A stretch of 64,000 bases of DNA from JBFHIJ01 sp963678775 (GTDB taxonomy: Bacteria; Bacteroidota; Ignavibacteria; Kapaibacteriales; UBA2268): the NCBI GenBank assembly GCA_963678775.2, contig CAXXGR010000010.1:434001-498000 (forward strand), written 5' to 3'. A program made the translations under genes and the position numbers. Each line of letters opens with the position of its first letter. Position 1 is the stretch's first letter. The notes beneath the pieces were generated by a model. The model ran no database searches, was not told the DNA's origin, and saw only the letters and a list, made by a program, of their open reading frames with translations. Below, one piece after another: positions 1 through 8,593 of the stretch.

Positions 1-893
1 TGTTCTTCGTCAAGAATAAACAGATTTTCTTTTTCCATGTAGTAATCTGCAGCTTGTAGCATTGCTTCTAAAGGAACAAGACCTACTAATTCTGAACCAG
101 CAACAGCAACGTTTATTTCTTTTGATATACGTTTTGATTCTTCAAAAGCTACATGAATTGGAGTCACTTTGTAGTTAGTTAAGTTCATAGTAATTTGAGC
201 CATATTATACTCATCTACGAACCACCCCATACCTTGTACTTCTTGTAATAAACCTGGCTTATCAGCGCCACGACCATTAGTTCTAAGATCAAGAGCAATT
301 CTGTGAGCTTGATTACTTGTACCGATAATATTAACATTATAAGCAACTAAAAAGAATCTAGCGCCTGTTGCAGAAGCACCCCATGAAGGTACAAATTCAG
401 CAGGACCAAAATCAGGTTTCCATTCCGGATCATATATTTTTTGAGCCATACCTTCATATTCGCCGGCGCGGATATTAGGCAGCTTTTTGCGTTTATCTTC
501 TTGTGCAGCTTCGCCATAAAGGAAGATAGGAACGTTTAGTTCTTCAGCGCATCTTTTACCAAATATTTTAGCTAATTCAACGCAATCTTCCATAGTTGTA
601 TTAGCTACAGGAATAAACGGACAAACATCAAGCGCACCCATACGTTTGTGTTCGCCTTTGTGAGTTCTCATGTCTATTAATTCTTTAGCTACTCTTGCAG
701 CATTAATAGCGCCTTCAACTACAGCTTCCGGTTCACCTACAAAAGTATATACGGTACGGTTTGTAGAATAACCCGGATCTACATCTAAAAGATTACAGCC
801 GGGAGTTTTTCTTATCGCTTCTGCAATTGCTTCGATTGTTTCTTTATTTCTACCTTCAGAGAAATTAGGAACACATTCAACAATTTTTCTCAT
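1..893 (-). CDS. Glutamate formimidoyltransferase (partial, C-terminus off the left edge)
   Basis: The frame opens with an ATG at 893 and stays open to the window edge, giving about 297 residues and no stop. It starts MRKIVECVPNFSEGRN and contains THKGEHKRMGALDVCPF and KRKKLPNIRAGEYEG, which are hallmark blocks of the formiminotransferase N- and C-subdomains of FTCD-type enzymes. The family moves a formimino group between N-formimidoyl-glutamate and tetrahydrofolate in the cytoplasm, in histidine breakdown. Whether a cyclodeaminase domain follows cannot be seen because the gene is cut. No other histidine-degradation gene lies in the window, so the pathway role is inferred from the family alone. 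Confidence 0.9.
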   Translation of the reverse strand, partial: MRKIVECVPNFSEGRNKETIEAIAEAIRKTPGCNLLDVDPGYSTNRTVYTFVGEPEAVVEGAINAARVAKELIDMRTHKGEHKRMGALDVCPFIPVANTTMEDCVELAKIFGKRCAEELNVPIFLYGEAAQEDKRKKLPNIRAGEYEGMAQKIYDPEWKPDFGPAEFVPSWGASATGARFFLVAYNVNIIGTSNQAHRIALDLRTNGRGADKPGLLQEVQGMGWFVDEYNMAQITMNLTNYKVTPIHVAFEESKRISKEINVAVAGSELVGLVPLEAMLQAADYYMEKENLFILDEE

Positions 894-962
894 TATTCAC
901 TCTAATATGATTTGATAAAATTCTAATTATTGACTACTAAAAGCAAATTAGCAGAAATAATA

Positions 963-1550
963 CTATTTTTCAAATAAATATATTTTAAGTCTGATAACGT
1001 CGGTCATCCAGCGGCGATCGCAAATATCCATAGGAAATATAATAGTGCCTGCTCTAAAAACTATATCTTTTGAGTTTGTGATCTTAGATAGTTGGCAATA
1101 GACTCGCTTAACTGTAGCTATCTTCAACTCTTTATCCAATTCATCGTAAACTATCTCTCCTTCAATATTTTCTGATATTTTAATTGTGTCTCCGGTAGAA
1201 CCGGTAACTTCATCAACTAAAAAAAGAGGAGGTATGGCTGTAATCTTTTTTGATAGTTCAAAATAAGAGCATATTATAGATTGACCATTTTTAGTTTCCA
1301 TTTGAATAAGAACTGAGCTTGTATCTATATCCTTAGGTAAGTTCATAATTTCTTGGATCTCTATGGCATAAAATTTACCAAGCTTTTGTTTCTTTTTATT
1401 ATAGAATTCAGTAGAGAATGATTTCTTGAAAATATCTTTGGATTTCTGATTTAAATCAATAGATTGAATTAGTTTAAAATCAGAGCTATGTCCAATAGAC
1501 AATAGACTTATAAACATAACGACTATAATTGTGAGCGTTTTGATTTGCAT
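963..1550 (-). CDS. Hypothetical secreted protein
   Basis: This 195-residue protein begins MQIKTLTIIVVMFISLLSIGHSS, a clear Sec signal peptide with probable cleavage after the GHSS region. The rest is soluble and rich in Lys, Ile and Glu, with no transmembrane segment and no motif I recognise. It lies 69 bp upstream of the formimidoyltransferase on the same strand and is divergent from panD with 173 bp between. It may be periplasmic. No function is offered. Confidence 0.6.
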   Translation of the reverse strand: MQIKTLTIIVVMFISLLSIGHSSDFKLIQSIDLNQKSKDIFKKSFSTEFYNKKKQKLGKFYAIEIQEIMNLPKDIDTSSVLIQMETKNGQSIICSYFELSKKITAIPPLFLVDEVTGSTGDTIKISENIEGEIVYDELDKELKIATVKRVYCQLSKITNSKDIVFRAGTIIFPMDICDRRWMTDVIRLKIYLFEK

Positions 1551-1723
1551 AATTGTGTGTACCTATTATGTATTAACATAACGCAAAATAAACATTTTTT
1601 TTCAGTCATAGAGAAACTTAAATCAAATATAATTGCAAAATATTTTGCTTTCAACTTAAAAGCAGTGTAAGTTGCATTCGACATACTTTGTGCAAAGATT
1701 TTACTCTAAGGAGTTTTTTTTAG

Positions 1724-2089
1724 ATGCAACGTATCATGTTTAAATCTAAAATACACAGAGCATCTATAACTGATGCAAATTTGAATTACGAAGGTTCATT
1801 AACTGTAGATCAAGACTTACTTGATTTGGCAGATATAAGGCTTTATGAGAAAGTGTCTGTCGTTAATATCAATAATGGTGAACGATTCGAAACCTACGTT
1901 ATTCCTGGTGAAAGGGGCAAAAAAGAAATGTGCCTCAATGGAGCAGCTGCAAGAAAAGGTCAACCCGGTGACAGGATTATTGTCATCACTTATGGTCATT
2001 ATGAAGATTCTGAGCTTGAAAACTTTGAACCTACTGTAGTGCTGGTTGACGAAAATAACGATATAGTTTCTGTAACAAAACCGGAATAG
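1724..2089 (+). CDS. panD: Aspartate 1-decarboxylase proenzyme PanD
   Basis: This 121-residue protein matches the size and motifs of the pyruvoyl-dependent enzyme that makes beta-alanine from L-aspartate for pantothenate and CoA synthesis. The self-cleavage site YEGS is present, with Gly24-Ser25 at the same numbering as in E. coli. Ser25 becomes the pyruvoyl cofactor after autocleavage. Lys9, the NGERFETYVI strand and the LNGAAARKGQPGD block are also family-typical. A strong AAGGAG ribosome site lies 10 nt before the ATG. The next gene starts 2 nt after the stop, so panD heads a unit with glmU and mce. Confidence 0.95.
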   Translation: MQRIMFKSKIHRASITDANLNYEGSLTVDQDLLDLADIRLYEKVSVVNINNGERFETYVIPGERGKKEMCLNGAAARKGQPGDRIIVITYGHYEDSELENFEPTVVLVDENNDIVSVTKPE

Positions 2090-2091
2090 TC

Positions 2092-2844
2092 ATGTCTAAA
2101 TCTTTATCTACAATTATACTTGCTGCCGGATTAGGAAAAAGGATGAACAACCCTACGCTGCCTAAAGTGCTAGCTCCAATGTGCGACAAGCCTTTACTTG
2201 GACATGTACTTGATACTTCCTCTCAGCTAAATCCGGAACAACAGATAATTATAGTTGGCCATTACAAAGAAAAAGTAATTGATTATATAAATAAATCTGA
2301 TTACTCAAACTGTGGATTTGCTGTTCAGTCTGAACAGCTTGGCACTGGTCATGCCGTTGCGCAGGCTAAAGATTCTTTGAAAGATTTTAACGGAGATGCG
2401 CTAATTCTATGCGGAGATGTACCGCTTCTTACAAAGAACACTTTAGATAAATTTGTAGCAGCTCATGAAGAAAACAATTCAGTAGTTTCAGTTCTTTCTA
2501 CTCATGCTAGTAATCCATTTGGATACGGCAGAATTATTAGAGACTCAGAGAAGAATTTTATAAAAATTACTGAAGAAAAAGATGCTAGCGAACTTGAAAA
2601 ACAAGTTACCGAAATCAACAGTGGCGTTTTTCTTGTAGACAAAGCTCTTTTGTTTCATGCACTTGATAGTGTTACTCCAAATAATGCACAAGGTGAGTAC
2701 TACCTCACTGATATTATTTCAATTCTTAAAGATGAGAATCATAAAGTAATGGCTTTCGCTGTAGCAGAATTTGAAGAATTGCAGGGAGTCAATACTATAG
2801 ATGATTTGAAAAAAGTTGAACTTGTTTATAAATCTATAAAATAA
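2092..2844 (+). CDS. glmU: GlmU-type N-acetylglucosamine-1-phosphate uridyltransferase, single domain
   Basis: This 250-residue protein is a nucleotidyltransferase of the GlmU N-terminal type. It has the nucleotide-binding start LAAGLGKRM, followed by PKVLAPMCDKPLL, the UDP-sugar motif EQLGTGHAVAQA, GYGRIIRD, NSGVFLVD and the late YYLTDII block. It would join UTP and GlcNAc-1-P to make UDP-GlcNAc for peptidoglycan and lipid A. Bifunctional GlmU is about 450 residues with a left-handed beta-helix acetyltransferase; that half is absent and the next gene is unrelated. The acetyltransferase step must therefore come from another gene. An alternative is a related sugar-1-P nucleotidyltransferase, but the motif set fits GlmU best. 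Confidence 0.8.
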   Translation: MSKSLSTIILAAGLGKRMNNPTLPKVLAPMCDKPLLGHVLDTSSQLNPEQQIIIVGHYKEKVIDYINKSDYSNCGFAVQSEQLGTGHAVAQAKDSLKDFNGDALILCGDVPLLTKNTLDKFVAAHEENNSVVSVLSTHASNPFGYGRIIRDSEKNFIKITEEKDASELEKQVTEINSGVFLVDKALLFHALDSVTPNNAQGEYYLTDIISILKDENHKVMAFAVAEFEELQGVNTIDDLKKVELVYKSIK

Positions 2845-2854
2845 GAGAGTCATC

Positions 2855-3262
2855 ATGATACAATCAATTAATCACGTTGGTATAGCAGTTAAAGATTTAG
2901 ATGCTTCAATTGAATTATTTAAAAAAATATTCCAATTTGAAAATATTCACAGAGAAATAGTTGAAGAACAAAAAGTTAGTGTTGGTTCTTTTAAAGTTGG
3001 TGATGTTTTAATCGAACTTACAGCACCTACTGATGAAAATTCCCCTATTGCAAAATTTATTGCTAAAAAAGGCGAAGGTATTCACCACATTGGCTTTAAT
3101 TCTGATGATGTTTCTAAAGATTTAGAAAGATTGAAAGGTGAAGATATCAGACTAATTGACGAAGCTCCAAGAAACGGTGCTCACGACATGCTAATCGCTT
3201 TCTTACATCCAAAATCTACAAATGGTGTTCTTACTGAAATTTGCATGCCTAAAGACAAGTAA
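2855..3262 (+). CDS. mce: Methylmalonyl-CoA epimerase
   Basis: This 135-residue protein of the glyoxalase/VOC fold opens INHVGIAVKDLDASIELF and later has EGIHHIGFNSDDV and the C-terminal VLTEICMP. These give the His, His and Glu metal ligands expected of methylmalonyl-CoA epimerases, which interconvert the 2R and 2S forms in the propionate/succinate route. Length fits the family. It starts 10 nt after glmU and is the last gene before a terminator. The partner mutase is not in the window, but its GTPase chaperone meaB lies at 29255-30364. Confidence 0.9.
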   Translation: MIQSINHVGIAVKDLDASIELFKKIFQFENIHREIVEEQKVSVGSFKVGDVLIELTAPTDENSPIAKFIAKKGEGIHHIGFNSDDVSKDLERLKGEDIRLIDEAPRNGAHDMLIAFLHPKSTNGVLTEICMPKDK

Positions 3263-3284
3263 AAATCAGATTAAAAAGTATTTT

Positions 3285-3320
3285 AAGTCCTTGCACAGTT
3301 AGTGTTAGGACTTTTCTTTT
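3285..3320 (+). terminator. Rho-independent terminator after mce
   Basis: AAGTCCT at 3285-3291 pairs with AGGACTT at 3307-3313, and an inner CAC/GTG can extend the stem. A run rich in T follows to 3320. It lies 22 bp after mce and closes the panD-glmU-mce unit. Confidence 0.75.
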
Positions 3321-3339
3321 ATAATAGTGTATGTTTTGC

Positions 3340-3347
3340 TATTTTTG
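3340..3347 (+). promoter_or_regulatory. Bacteroidota-type -7 box for the M2 peptidase
   Basis: TATTTTTG at 3340-3347 fits TAnnTTTG exactly and lies 28 bp before the ATG at 3376, just downstream of the mce terminator. I see no clear -33 TTTG at the usual distance, so support is the box and its position only. Confidence 0.4.
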
Positions 3348-3375
3348 TTTCTTTTATAAACATTGGTGAAGTGTC

Positions 3376-5112
3376 ATGAAATTCAAATCAATACTAAATG
3401 CAGTTGTGATTTCGTCTTCTGTAGGACTATTTGTCGCTTGCAGCGAAAGTAAAGAAGGTGAAATGAATAAAGAAAATAAAGAGGAAATTACAAAAATGAT
3501 TAATGATTTCGATCAACTCGCTACTAAAATCGAGTCCGAAATGAAAGTAGTATATAGGAATTTGGCTTTATCATATTTTGACGCCGCTGTTTCAGGCTCA
3601 GCTGAAGATTATAAAAAAGCAGAAGACTTTGAAAACGATTATAATACACTCGTTGCAAACAAAGAGTATTTTGCTGAGTTAAAAAAGTTTAAAGAATCCG
3701 GGATGGTAACAGATAGTTTGCAGGCAAGAAGACTTGAAATGTTATATAATGCATTTCTTGGGAATCAGATTGACATTATCAAACTTCAGGAAACTACTGC
3801 TTTACAAAGTAAGATTACAGAAATGTATTCTACATTCAGAGCTGAAGTAAATGGTAAAAAATTAGACGATAATCAAATTGAATCTACTTTAAGAGAATCA
3901 ATTGATAATAAGGAACTTGAAGCTACTTGGAACGCAAGCAAAGAGCTTGGTAATGTAGTGGCAAAAGACATTATTTCTCTAGTCAAATTAAGAAATGAAA
4001 CTGCTAAATCTTTAGGCTTCAGAAACTATCATGAAATGTCTCTAACTTTAAGTGATCAGGATCCTAAAGACATTGAACAGATTTTTGACGAATTAGATAA
4101 ACTTACAAGAGATGAATACAAATCACTTAAAAATGATATTGATTCATATCTCTCAAAACGACTTAATATCAAACCTGAAGAATTGATGCCTTGGCACTAC
4201 CAAAATAGATTTTTCCAGGAAGCACCTCAAATTTATGATTTGAATCTTGATAAATATTATGAAGGTCAGGACTTAGTAAAACTTACTGAAGATTATTATG
4301 CTTCTATAGGTATGCCTATTGAAGACATGGTAGCCAAAAGTGATTTGTTCGCAAAAGAAGGTAAAAATCAGCATGCATTCTGTACTGATATTGATAGAGA
4401 TAAGGGCGATATAAGAGTTCTTTGCAATGTAGTAGATAATCAGGGATGGATGAATACAATGTTGCATGAGTATGGCCATGCCGTATATTTCAAATATCAT
4501 GACCAAACATTACCATGGACTTTGAAAACTCCTGCACATACTTTTACAACTGAAGCAATCGCGATGCTATTCGGTAGAATGTCATCTAACTCAGATTGGA
4601 TGAAAAATATGCTTGGTATTTCCAAAAAAGAAGCTTCTAAACTTGCTCCTGAAGGATTCAAAATTTTGAAGTTAGAACAGTTAGTCTTCAGCAGATGGGC
4701 GCAGGTTATGTATAGATTTGAAAAAGAATTATACAATAACCCTGACCAGGATTTGAACCAGCTATGGTGGGATATTGTAGAAAAATATCAGATGATCAAA
4801 AAACCTGAAGGTAGAGATATGCCGGATTGGGCAACTAAAACGCATATTGCTACTTCACCTTGTTATTATCACAATTATTTACTTGGTGAACTTCTTGCTT
4901 CTCAGTTGGATCACTATATCAAAATAAATATTTTGAATCAAAAATATTCTGATCCTGCTTCATACTATGGCAACACTGAAGTAGGTAATTACCTAAAAGA
5001 TAAAGTATTTGCTCCGGGAGCTAAGTACTATTGGAATGATATGATTGAAAAAGCTACTGGCGAAAAACTTACAGCGAAGTACTACGCAGAGCAATTCATC
5101 TCAGGCAAATAA
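3376..5112 (+). CDS. M2 family (ACE-like) peptidyl-dipeptidase, lipoprotein
   Basis: This 578-residue protein starts with a lipoprotein signal: a hydrophobic segment ending FVAC, with the lipidated Cys at about residue 22, followed by SESKEG. The zinc site is HEYGH at residues 364-368 (ligands His364 and His368, catalytic Glu365), with a third ligand probably Glu393 in TTEAIAM. The size, the long helical N-terminal half and the conserved RDMPDWATKTHIATSPCYYHNYLLGELLASQ region match the angiotensin-converting-enzyme (M2) family, which removes dipeptides from C-termini. It is probably anchored on the outer or inner membrane and feeds peptide uptake. It is monocistronic, with a promoter-like box upstream and a terminator downstream. 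Confidence 0.85.
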   Translation: MKFKSILNAVVISSSVGLFVACSESKEGEMNKENKEEITKMINDFDQLATKIESEMKVVYRNLALSYFDAAVSGSAEDYKKAEDFENDYNTLVANKEYFAELKKFKESGMVTDSLQARRLEMLYNAFLGNQIDIIKLQETTALQSKITEMYSTFRAEVNGKKLDDNQIESTLRESIDNKELEATWNASKELGNVVAKDIISLVKLRNETAKSLGFRNYHEMSLTLSDQDPKDIEQIFDELDKLTRDEYKSLKNDIDSYLSKRLNIKPEELMPWHYQNRFFQEAPQIYDLNLDKYYEGQDLVKLTEDYYASIGMPIEDMVAKSDLFAKEGKNQHAFCTDIDRDKGDIRVLCNVVDNQGWMNTMLHEYGHAVYFKYHDQTLPWTLKTPAHTFTTEAIAMLFGRMSSNSDWMKNMLGISKKEASKLAPEGFKILKLEQLVFSRWAQVMYRFEKELYNNPDQDLNQLWWDIVEKYQMIKKPEGRDMPDWATKTHIATSPCYYHNYLLGELLASQLDHYIKINILNQKYSDPASYYGNTEVGNYLKDKVFAPGAKYYWNDMIEKATGEKLTAKYYAEQFISGK

Positions 5113-5130
5113 TACCCTAAATTTATCTTT

Positions 5131-5172
5131 AAGGGCATTTGACAAAGAACTTGTTAAATGCTCTTTTTTTTT
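5131..5172 (+). terminator. Rho-independent terminator after the M2 peptidase
   Basis: A stem formed by GGGCATTTGACAA and TTGTTAAATGCTC (one G-T and one G-T/T mismatch tolerated) with a 5-nt loop is followed by nine or more T. It starts about 20 bp after the stop codon. Confidence 0.8.
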
Positions 5173-5177
5173 ATATC

Positions 5178-5206
5178 TTGACTCATAATAAAATAATAGT
5201 GATAAA
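5178..5206 (+). promoter_or_regulatory. Possible sigma70-like promoter for the Lon-related protease
   Basis: TTGACT at 5178-5183 is separated by 17 bp from GATAAA at 5201-5206. It lies just after the preceding terminator and about 70 bp before the start codon. The -10 match is only 4 of 6, so this is weak. Confidence 0.25.
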
Positions 5207-5276
5207 TATCAATTTTGGCAACAATATACAACCTTGGTTCGTATAAACTAATCGGAATACTTACAATAGGAATAAA

Positions 5277-7745
5277 ATGATGATAGATATTAAAAGACTA
5301 GAAGTAGCTAAAGAACAAATGAGATGGAACTGCCCGGAAGATGCTTTTCAATTTGAGACTACAAAAGATTTAGAACATTTAGATAGAATAATTGGTCAAG
5401 AGAGAGCCGTTGAAGCTATCAGAATGGGGACAGGTTTAAGGGCGAAAGGTTATAACATTTTTGTTACTGGTCTGTCCGGTACCGGTAGATTATCTACAGT
5501 AAAACAAATACTTGAAACTACTACTACAGAAAAACCTAAATTATATGATTATTGCTATGTTAATAATTTTTCGGATCCTGACAAACCTATTTTAGTTAAA
5601 CTGCCAAGAAGCAAAGGAAAAGAGTTTAAAGGTGCAATAGGTGATGCTATATCATATTTAAAACGAAGAATACCAAAACTATTTGAAGAAGATTCTTATC
5701 AACAATCCAGAAGAAAAATAGTAGAAGAGTACCAAGAAAAGGAAAGATCTATACTTTCTGAGTTCGATAAAAAAATAAAACCACATGGTTTTATTAGAGG
5801 TCAAATTGAGACAGAGCAAGGTATCGTACAGCCTGAGGTATTTCCTATTATTGATAATAAACCAGTTCAGATAGAAACACTGGATGACTTAGTAGAAGAA
5901 GGAAAATTGAGCTATGATAAAGCAAATCAGTTAAAAGAACTTTGGAAAAAGTTTCATAGCGAAATATTTGAACTTGCCAAATCAGGCATGAAACTAATGA
6001 AAGAGTTCAAAAGATCTTTAACTAAAAATGATAAAGCTTCGGCGGAAATAGTTGTTACATCTGTTTTCTCAGAAGTAGCTGATATGTTTCATAATGACCG
6101 AGTAGACATTTATATAGATGAAGTTATTAATCATATACTAAATAATCTTACTCCATTTGTGCAGGGAGATAGTTCCACTCAAAATCCGCAAGAAGTAGAA
6201 AAGAACAAGGAAGCATATTTCAATATTTATGAAGTAAATGTTGTGCTTGATAATTCTGATACAGAAAAAGCTCCTTTAGTTATAGAAACTACACCGTCAT
6301 ACCAAAATTTATTTGGTACTATAGAGAAAGTATTTGACAGTCGTGGTTTTTGGAGAACTGATTTTACTAAAATAAAGGCAGGAGCTTTACTTCGCGCAGA
6401 TCAGGGTTTTTTAATAGTTAATGCTGTTGATTTATTTCAAGAGCAAGGAGTATGGCCGGCATTAAAAAGAGTATTACTCTATGGGAAGTTAGAAATACAA
6501 ACAATGGATGCTTATTTTCAAATTTCTCAATCTTACCTTAAGCCTGAGGCGATTAATGTAAACGTAAAAGTAGTTATTATCGGTGGTCAAACTCTTTATC
6601 AACAATTATATCATTTCGAAAAAGGATTTAAAAAAATATTTAAAATCAATGCTCAGTTTGACTATGAAACTAAAAATGATGATAATATGTTAGATAATTT
6701 AGCTCGTTTTATTTCAAAGTTATGTGATGAAGAAAACTTGCCACATTGCAAACCTGATGGAGTAGCTGCTATTGCAGAATGGGCTGTAGAGAAAGCAGGT
6801 TCTCAAGATAGAATGACATTGAAGTTTTCTGATATTGCAGACGTCGTTCGAGAAGCCGCTTTTTATGACAAACTTGAGCAAAGTCCATTTATAGGCCGTG
6901 AAGACGTAGATATAGCATTAAATATGCGTAGAAAAAGAAATGATATGATAGATAGTAAAATTAAAAATCATATCCTTGAAGGTTCTACTATGATAGATAC
7001 TGAAGGTAATAGGGTAGGGCAAATAAATGGATTAACTGTTTATGATAACGGTATTCTCTCTTTTGGAAAACCGGCAAGAATTACTGCATCTATATCAGCA
7101 GGAAATAAAGGAGTAGTTAATGTGGAAAGAGAAGCCGATATGAGTGGTCGAATCCATAATAAAGGAATTCTCATTATTTCTGCATTCTTAAGAGAAAGGT
7201 TTGCTAAAAAGAAACCAATGTCTCTTACAGCTTCATTAGCGTTTGAACAGTCCTATGGAGGTATTGATGGTGATAGTGCTTCAGCAGCGGAGATTTATGT
7301 AATTTTATCTGAACTAACAAACACTCCAATTAATCAATCTATTGCTATTACAGGTTCAGTCAACCAAAAAGGCGATATACAACCTATTGGCGGAGTAAAC
7401 GAAAAAGTGAGAGGCTTCTTTGAAATCTGTAAAGAGAAAGGCTTCAATGGACAACAAGGTTGCATAATTCCAAAACAAAACGTAAAAGATTTAATGATGT
7501 GCAAAGAACTATTAGATGCCGTAGATGAAGGTAATTTTAAAATATGGTATATAGAAAAAATAGAGGATGGTATTCCTATTTTGATGGGAATAGAAGCCGG
7601 AGAAGCTGATAAAAATGGTAAATATCCTAAAAATACTCTTTTTGGCAAAGCTTTGGAGCAAATAAATCTTATGCGAGAATGGTCTAAGGACGAAAAAAGT
7701 GACAATAAGAAAAAATCAAAATCAACAAAAAAAGAAATTGAATAA
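5277..7745 (+). CDS. Lon-related (S16) AAA protease, LonB/YcbZ-like
   Basis: This 822-residue protein has an N-terminal AAA-like ATPase half with a family-type insert, and a C-terminal S16 protease domain. The catalytic dyad is Ser667 in GIDGDSASAAE and Lys710 in GGVNEKVRG; their spacing of 43 residues equals Ser679/Lys722 of E. coli Lon. It lacks the Lon substrate-binding N-domain and resembles the YcbZ/LonB-like group. The phosphate-loop segment reads GLSGTGRLST near residue 67, so Arg stands where Lys is usual and Leu where Ser/Thr is usual. The last 30 residues are Lys/Asp/Ser-rich. Predicted role is cytoplasmic protein quality control. ATG at 5277 has AGGA 5 nt upstream; a second ATG follows at once. 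Confidence 0.85.
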   Translation: MMIDIKRLEVAKEQMRWNCPEDAFQFETTKDLEHLDRIIGQERAVEAIRMGTGLRAKGYNIFVTGLSGTGRLSTVKQILETTTTEKPKLYDYCYVNNFSDPDKPILVKLPRSKGKEFKGAIGDAISYLKRRIPKLFEEDSYQQSRRKIVEEYQEKERSILSEFDKKIKPHGFIRGQIETEQGIVQPEVFPIIDNKPVQIETLDDLVEEGKLSYDKANQLKELWKKFHSEIFELAKSGMKLMKEFKRSLTKNDKASAEIVVTSVFSEVADMFHNDRVDIYIDEVINHILNNLTPFVQGDSSTQNPQEVEKNKEAYFNIYEVNVVLDNSDTEKAPLVIETTPSYQNLFGTIEKVFDSRGFWRTDFTKIKAGALLRADQGFLIVNAVDLFQEQGVWPALKRVLLYGKLEIQTMDAYFQISQSYLKPEAINVNVKVVIIGGQTLYQQLYHFEKGFKKIFKINAQFDYETKNDDNMLDNLARFISKLCDEENLPHCKPDGVAAIAEWAVEKAGSQDRMTLKFSDIADVVREAAFYDKLEQSPFIGREDVDIALNMRRKRNDMIDSKIKNHILEGSTMIDTEGNRVGQINGLTVYDNGILSFGKPARITASISAGNKGVVNVEREADMSGRIHNKGILIISAFLRERFAKKKPMSLTASLAFEQSYGGIDGDSASAAEIYVILSELTNTPINQSIAITGSVNQKGDIQPIGGVNEKVRGFFEICKEKGFNGQQGCIIPKQNVKDLMMCKELLDAVDEGNFKIWYIEKIEDGIPILMGIEAGEADKNGKYPKNTLFGKALEQINLMREWSKDEKSDNKKKSKSTKKEIE

Positions 7746-7782
7746 TTCTTTCTAATCAAATAAATATTATGCTTTTAATTCG

Positions 7783-7790
7783 TATTTTTG
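7783..7790 (+). promoter_or_regulatory. Bacteroidota-type -7 box upstream of rpe
   Basis: TATTTTTG at 7783-7790 fits TAnnTTTG exactly. It is 95 bp before rpe, and the hairpin at 7816-7852 would then fall in the rpe leader. No obvious -33 element is seen. Confidence 0.35.
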
Positions 7791-7815
7791 TATACGATAT
7801 GTGGGAAATCTAAAT

Positions 7816-7856
7816 CCTGAATATTAGTTTTTCATTTATACTAATATTCAGGGTTT
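7816..7856 (+). terminator. Long hairpin between the Lon-related gene and rpe
   Basis: A perfect 13-bp stem pairs CCTGAATATTAGT (7816-7828) with ACTAATATTCAGG (7840-7852) across an 11-nt loop. It is followed by GTTTT, a short T run. It can terminate the upstream gene or act as a leader hairpin for rpe, whose ATG is 32 bp beyond. Confidence 0.6.
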
Positions 7857-7884
7857 TGAATGTTAAAACTCAAAAGGTATAATA

Positions 7885-8547
7885 ATGAAGCATCAAATCA
7901 AAATTGCCCCTTCTCTTTTATCTGCCAACTTTGCTAATCTAGAAAAAGACATAGCAGAGTGTGAGGCCGCAAACACAGAATTACTACATATTGATGTAAT
8001 GGATGGACATTTTGTTCCTAATATTACGATTGGTCCATTGGTAGTAAATGCTATCAAACCAATAACTAATATTCCGTTAGATTGTCATTTAATGATTTCA
8101 GATCCTGATAAATATGTCCCTGCATTTGCAGAGGCAGGCGCTGATTTGATTTCTATCCATGTAGAAGCTACGCATCACCTTCATAGAAGCATTCAGTTAA
8201 TAAAAAGTTTTAATGTCAAAGCGGGTATAGTTCTAAATCCGATTACTCCATTGGAATTTGCCTTCGAAGCAGCTGAATATTGCGATTTTATTATGCTAAT
8301 GTCTGTCAATCCGGGATTTGGTGGACAAAGCTTCATAGACAGTTTTCTACAAAGATGTTCCAAGTTAAGAAATTATCTTGATTCTAATAATTTAGAGCAT
8401 GTAGAAATAGAAGTAGATGGAGGTGTAAAACTTGATAATGTAAAGACTATATCTGATGCAGGAGCAAATATGCTGGTAAGTGGTTCCGGCGTATTTTCAG
8501 GTAATATTCAAGATAATATCAATAAGTTACGCGAATTAGCTATATAA
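7885..8547 (+). CDS. rpe: Ribulose-phosphate 3-epimerase
   Basis: This 220-residue TIM-barrel protein carries the full Rpe motif set: IAPSLLSANFANLEKDI, HIDVMDGHFVPNITIGP, DCHLMI, MSVNPGFGGQSFI and EVDGGV. These include the catalytic Asp residues and metal-binding His residues. It interconverts ribulose-5-P and xylulose-5-P in the pentose phosphate pathway. Length is standard. AAAAGGT lies upstream of the ATG. It ends just before a bidirectional terminator shared with the opposing M20 hydrolase gene. Confidence 0.96.
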   Translation: MKHQIKIAPSLLSANFANLEKDIAECEAANTELLHIDVMDGHFVPNITIGPLVVNAIKPITNIPLDCHLMISDPDKYVPAFAEAGADLISIHVEATHHLHRSIQLIKSFNVKAGIVLNPITPLEFAFEAAEYCDFIMLMSVNPGFGGQSFIDSFLQRCSKLRNYLDSNNLEHVEIEVDGGVKLDNVKTISDAGANMLVSGSGVFSGNIQDNINKLRELAI

Positions 8548-8554
8548 TTTTATT

Positions 8555-8590
8555 TTATTAGCCGGTATATCAAATTATACCGGCTAATAA
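8555..8590. terminator. Bidirectional terminator between rpe and the M20 hydrolase gene
   Basis: A perfect 15-bp stem, TTATTAGCCGGTATA (8555-8569) with TATACCGGCTAATAA (8576-8590), has a 6-nt loop. Its AT-rich flanks give T-rich tails on both strands. It sits between two convergent stop codons 46 bp apart. Confidence 0.85.
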
Positions 8591-8593
8591 TGA

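Noticed and set aside
7334..7759. 141-codon minus frame over the end of the Lon-related gene
   Set aside because: Antisense to the catalytic domain with its conserved Ser-Lys pair; no ribosome site.
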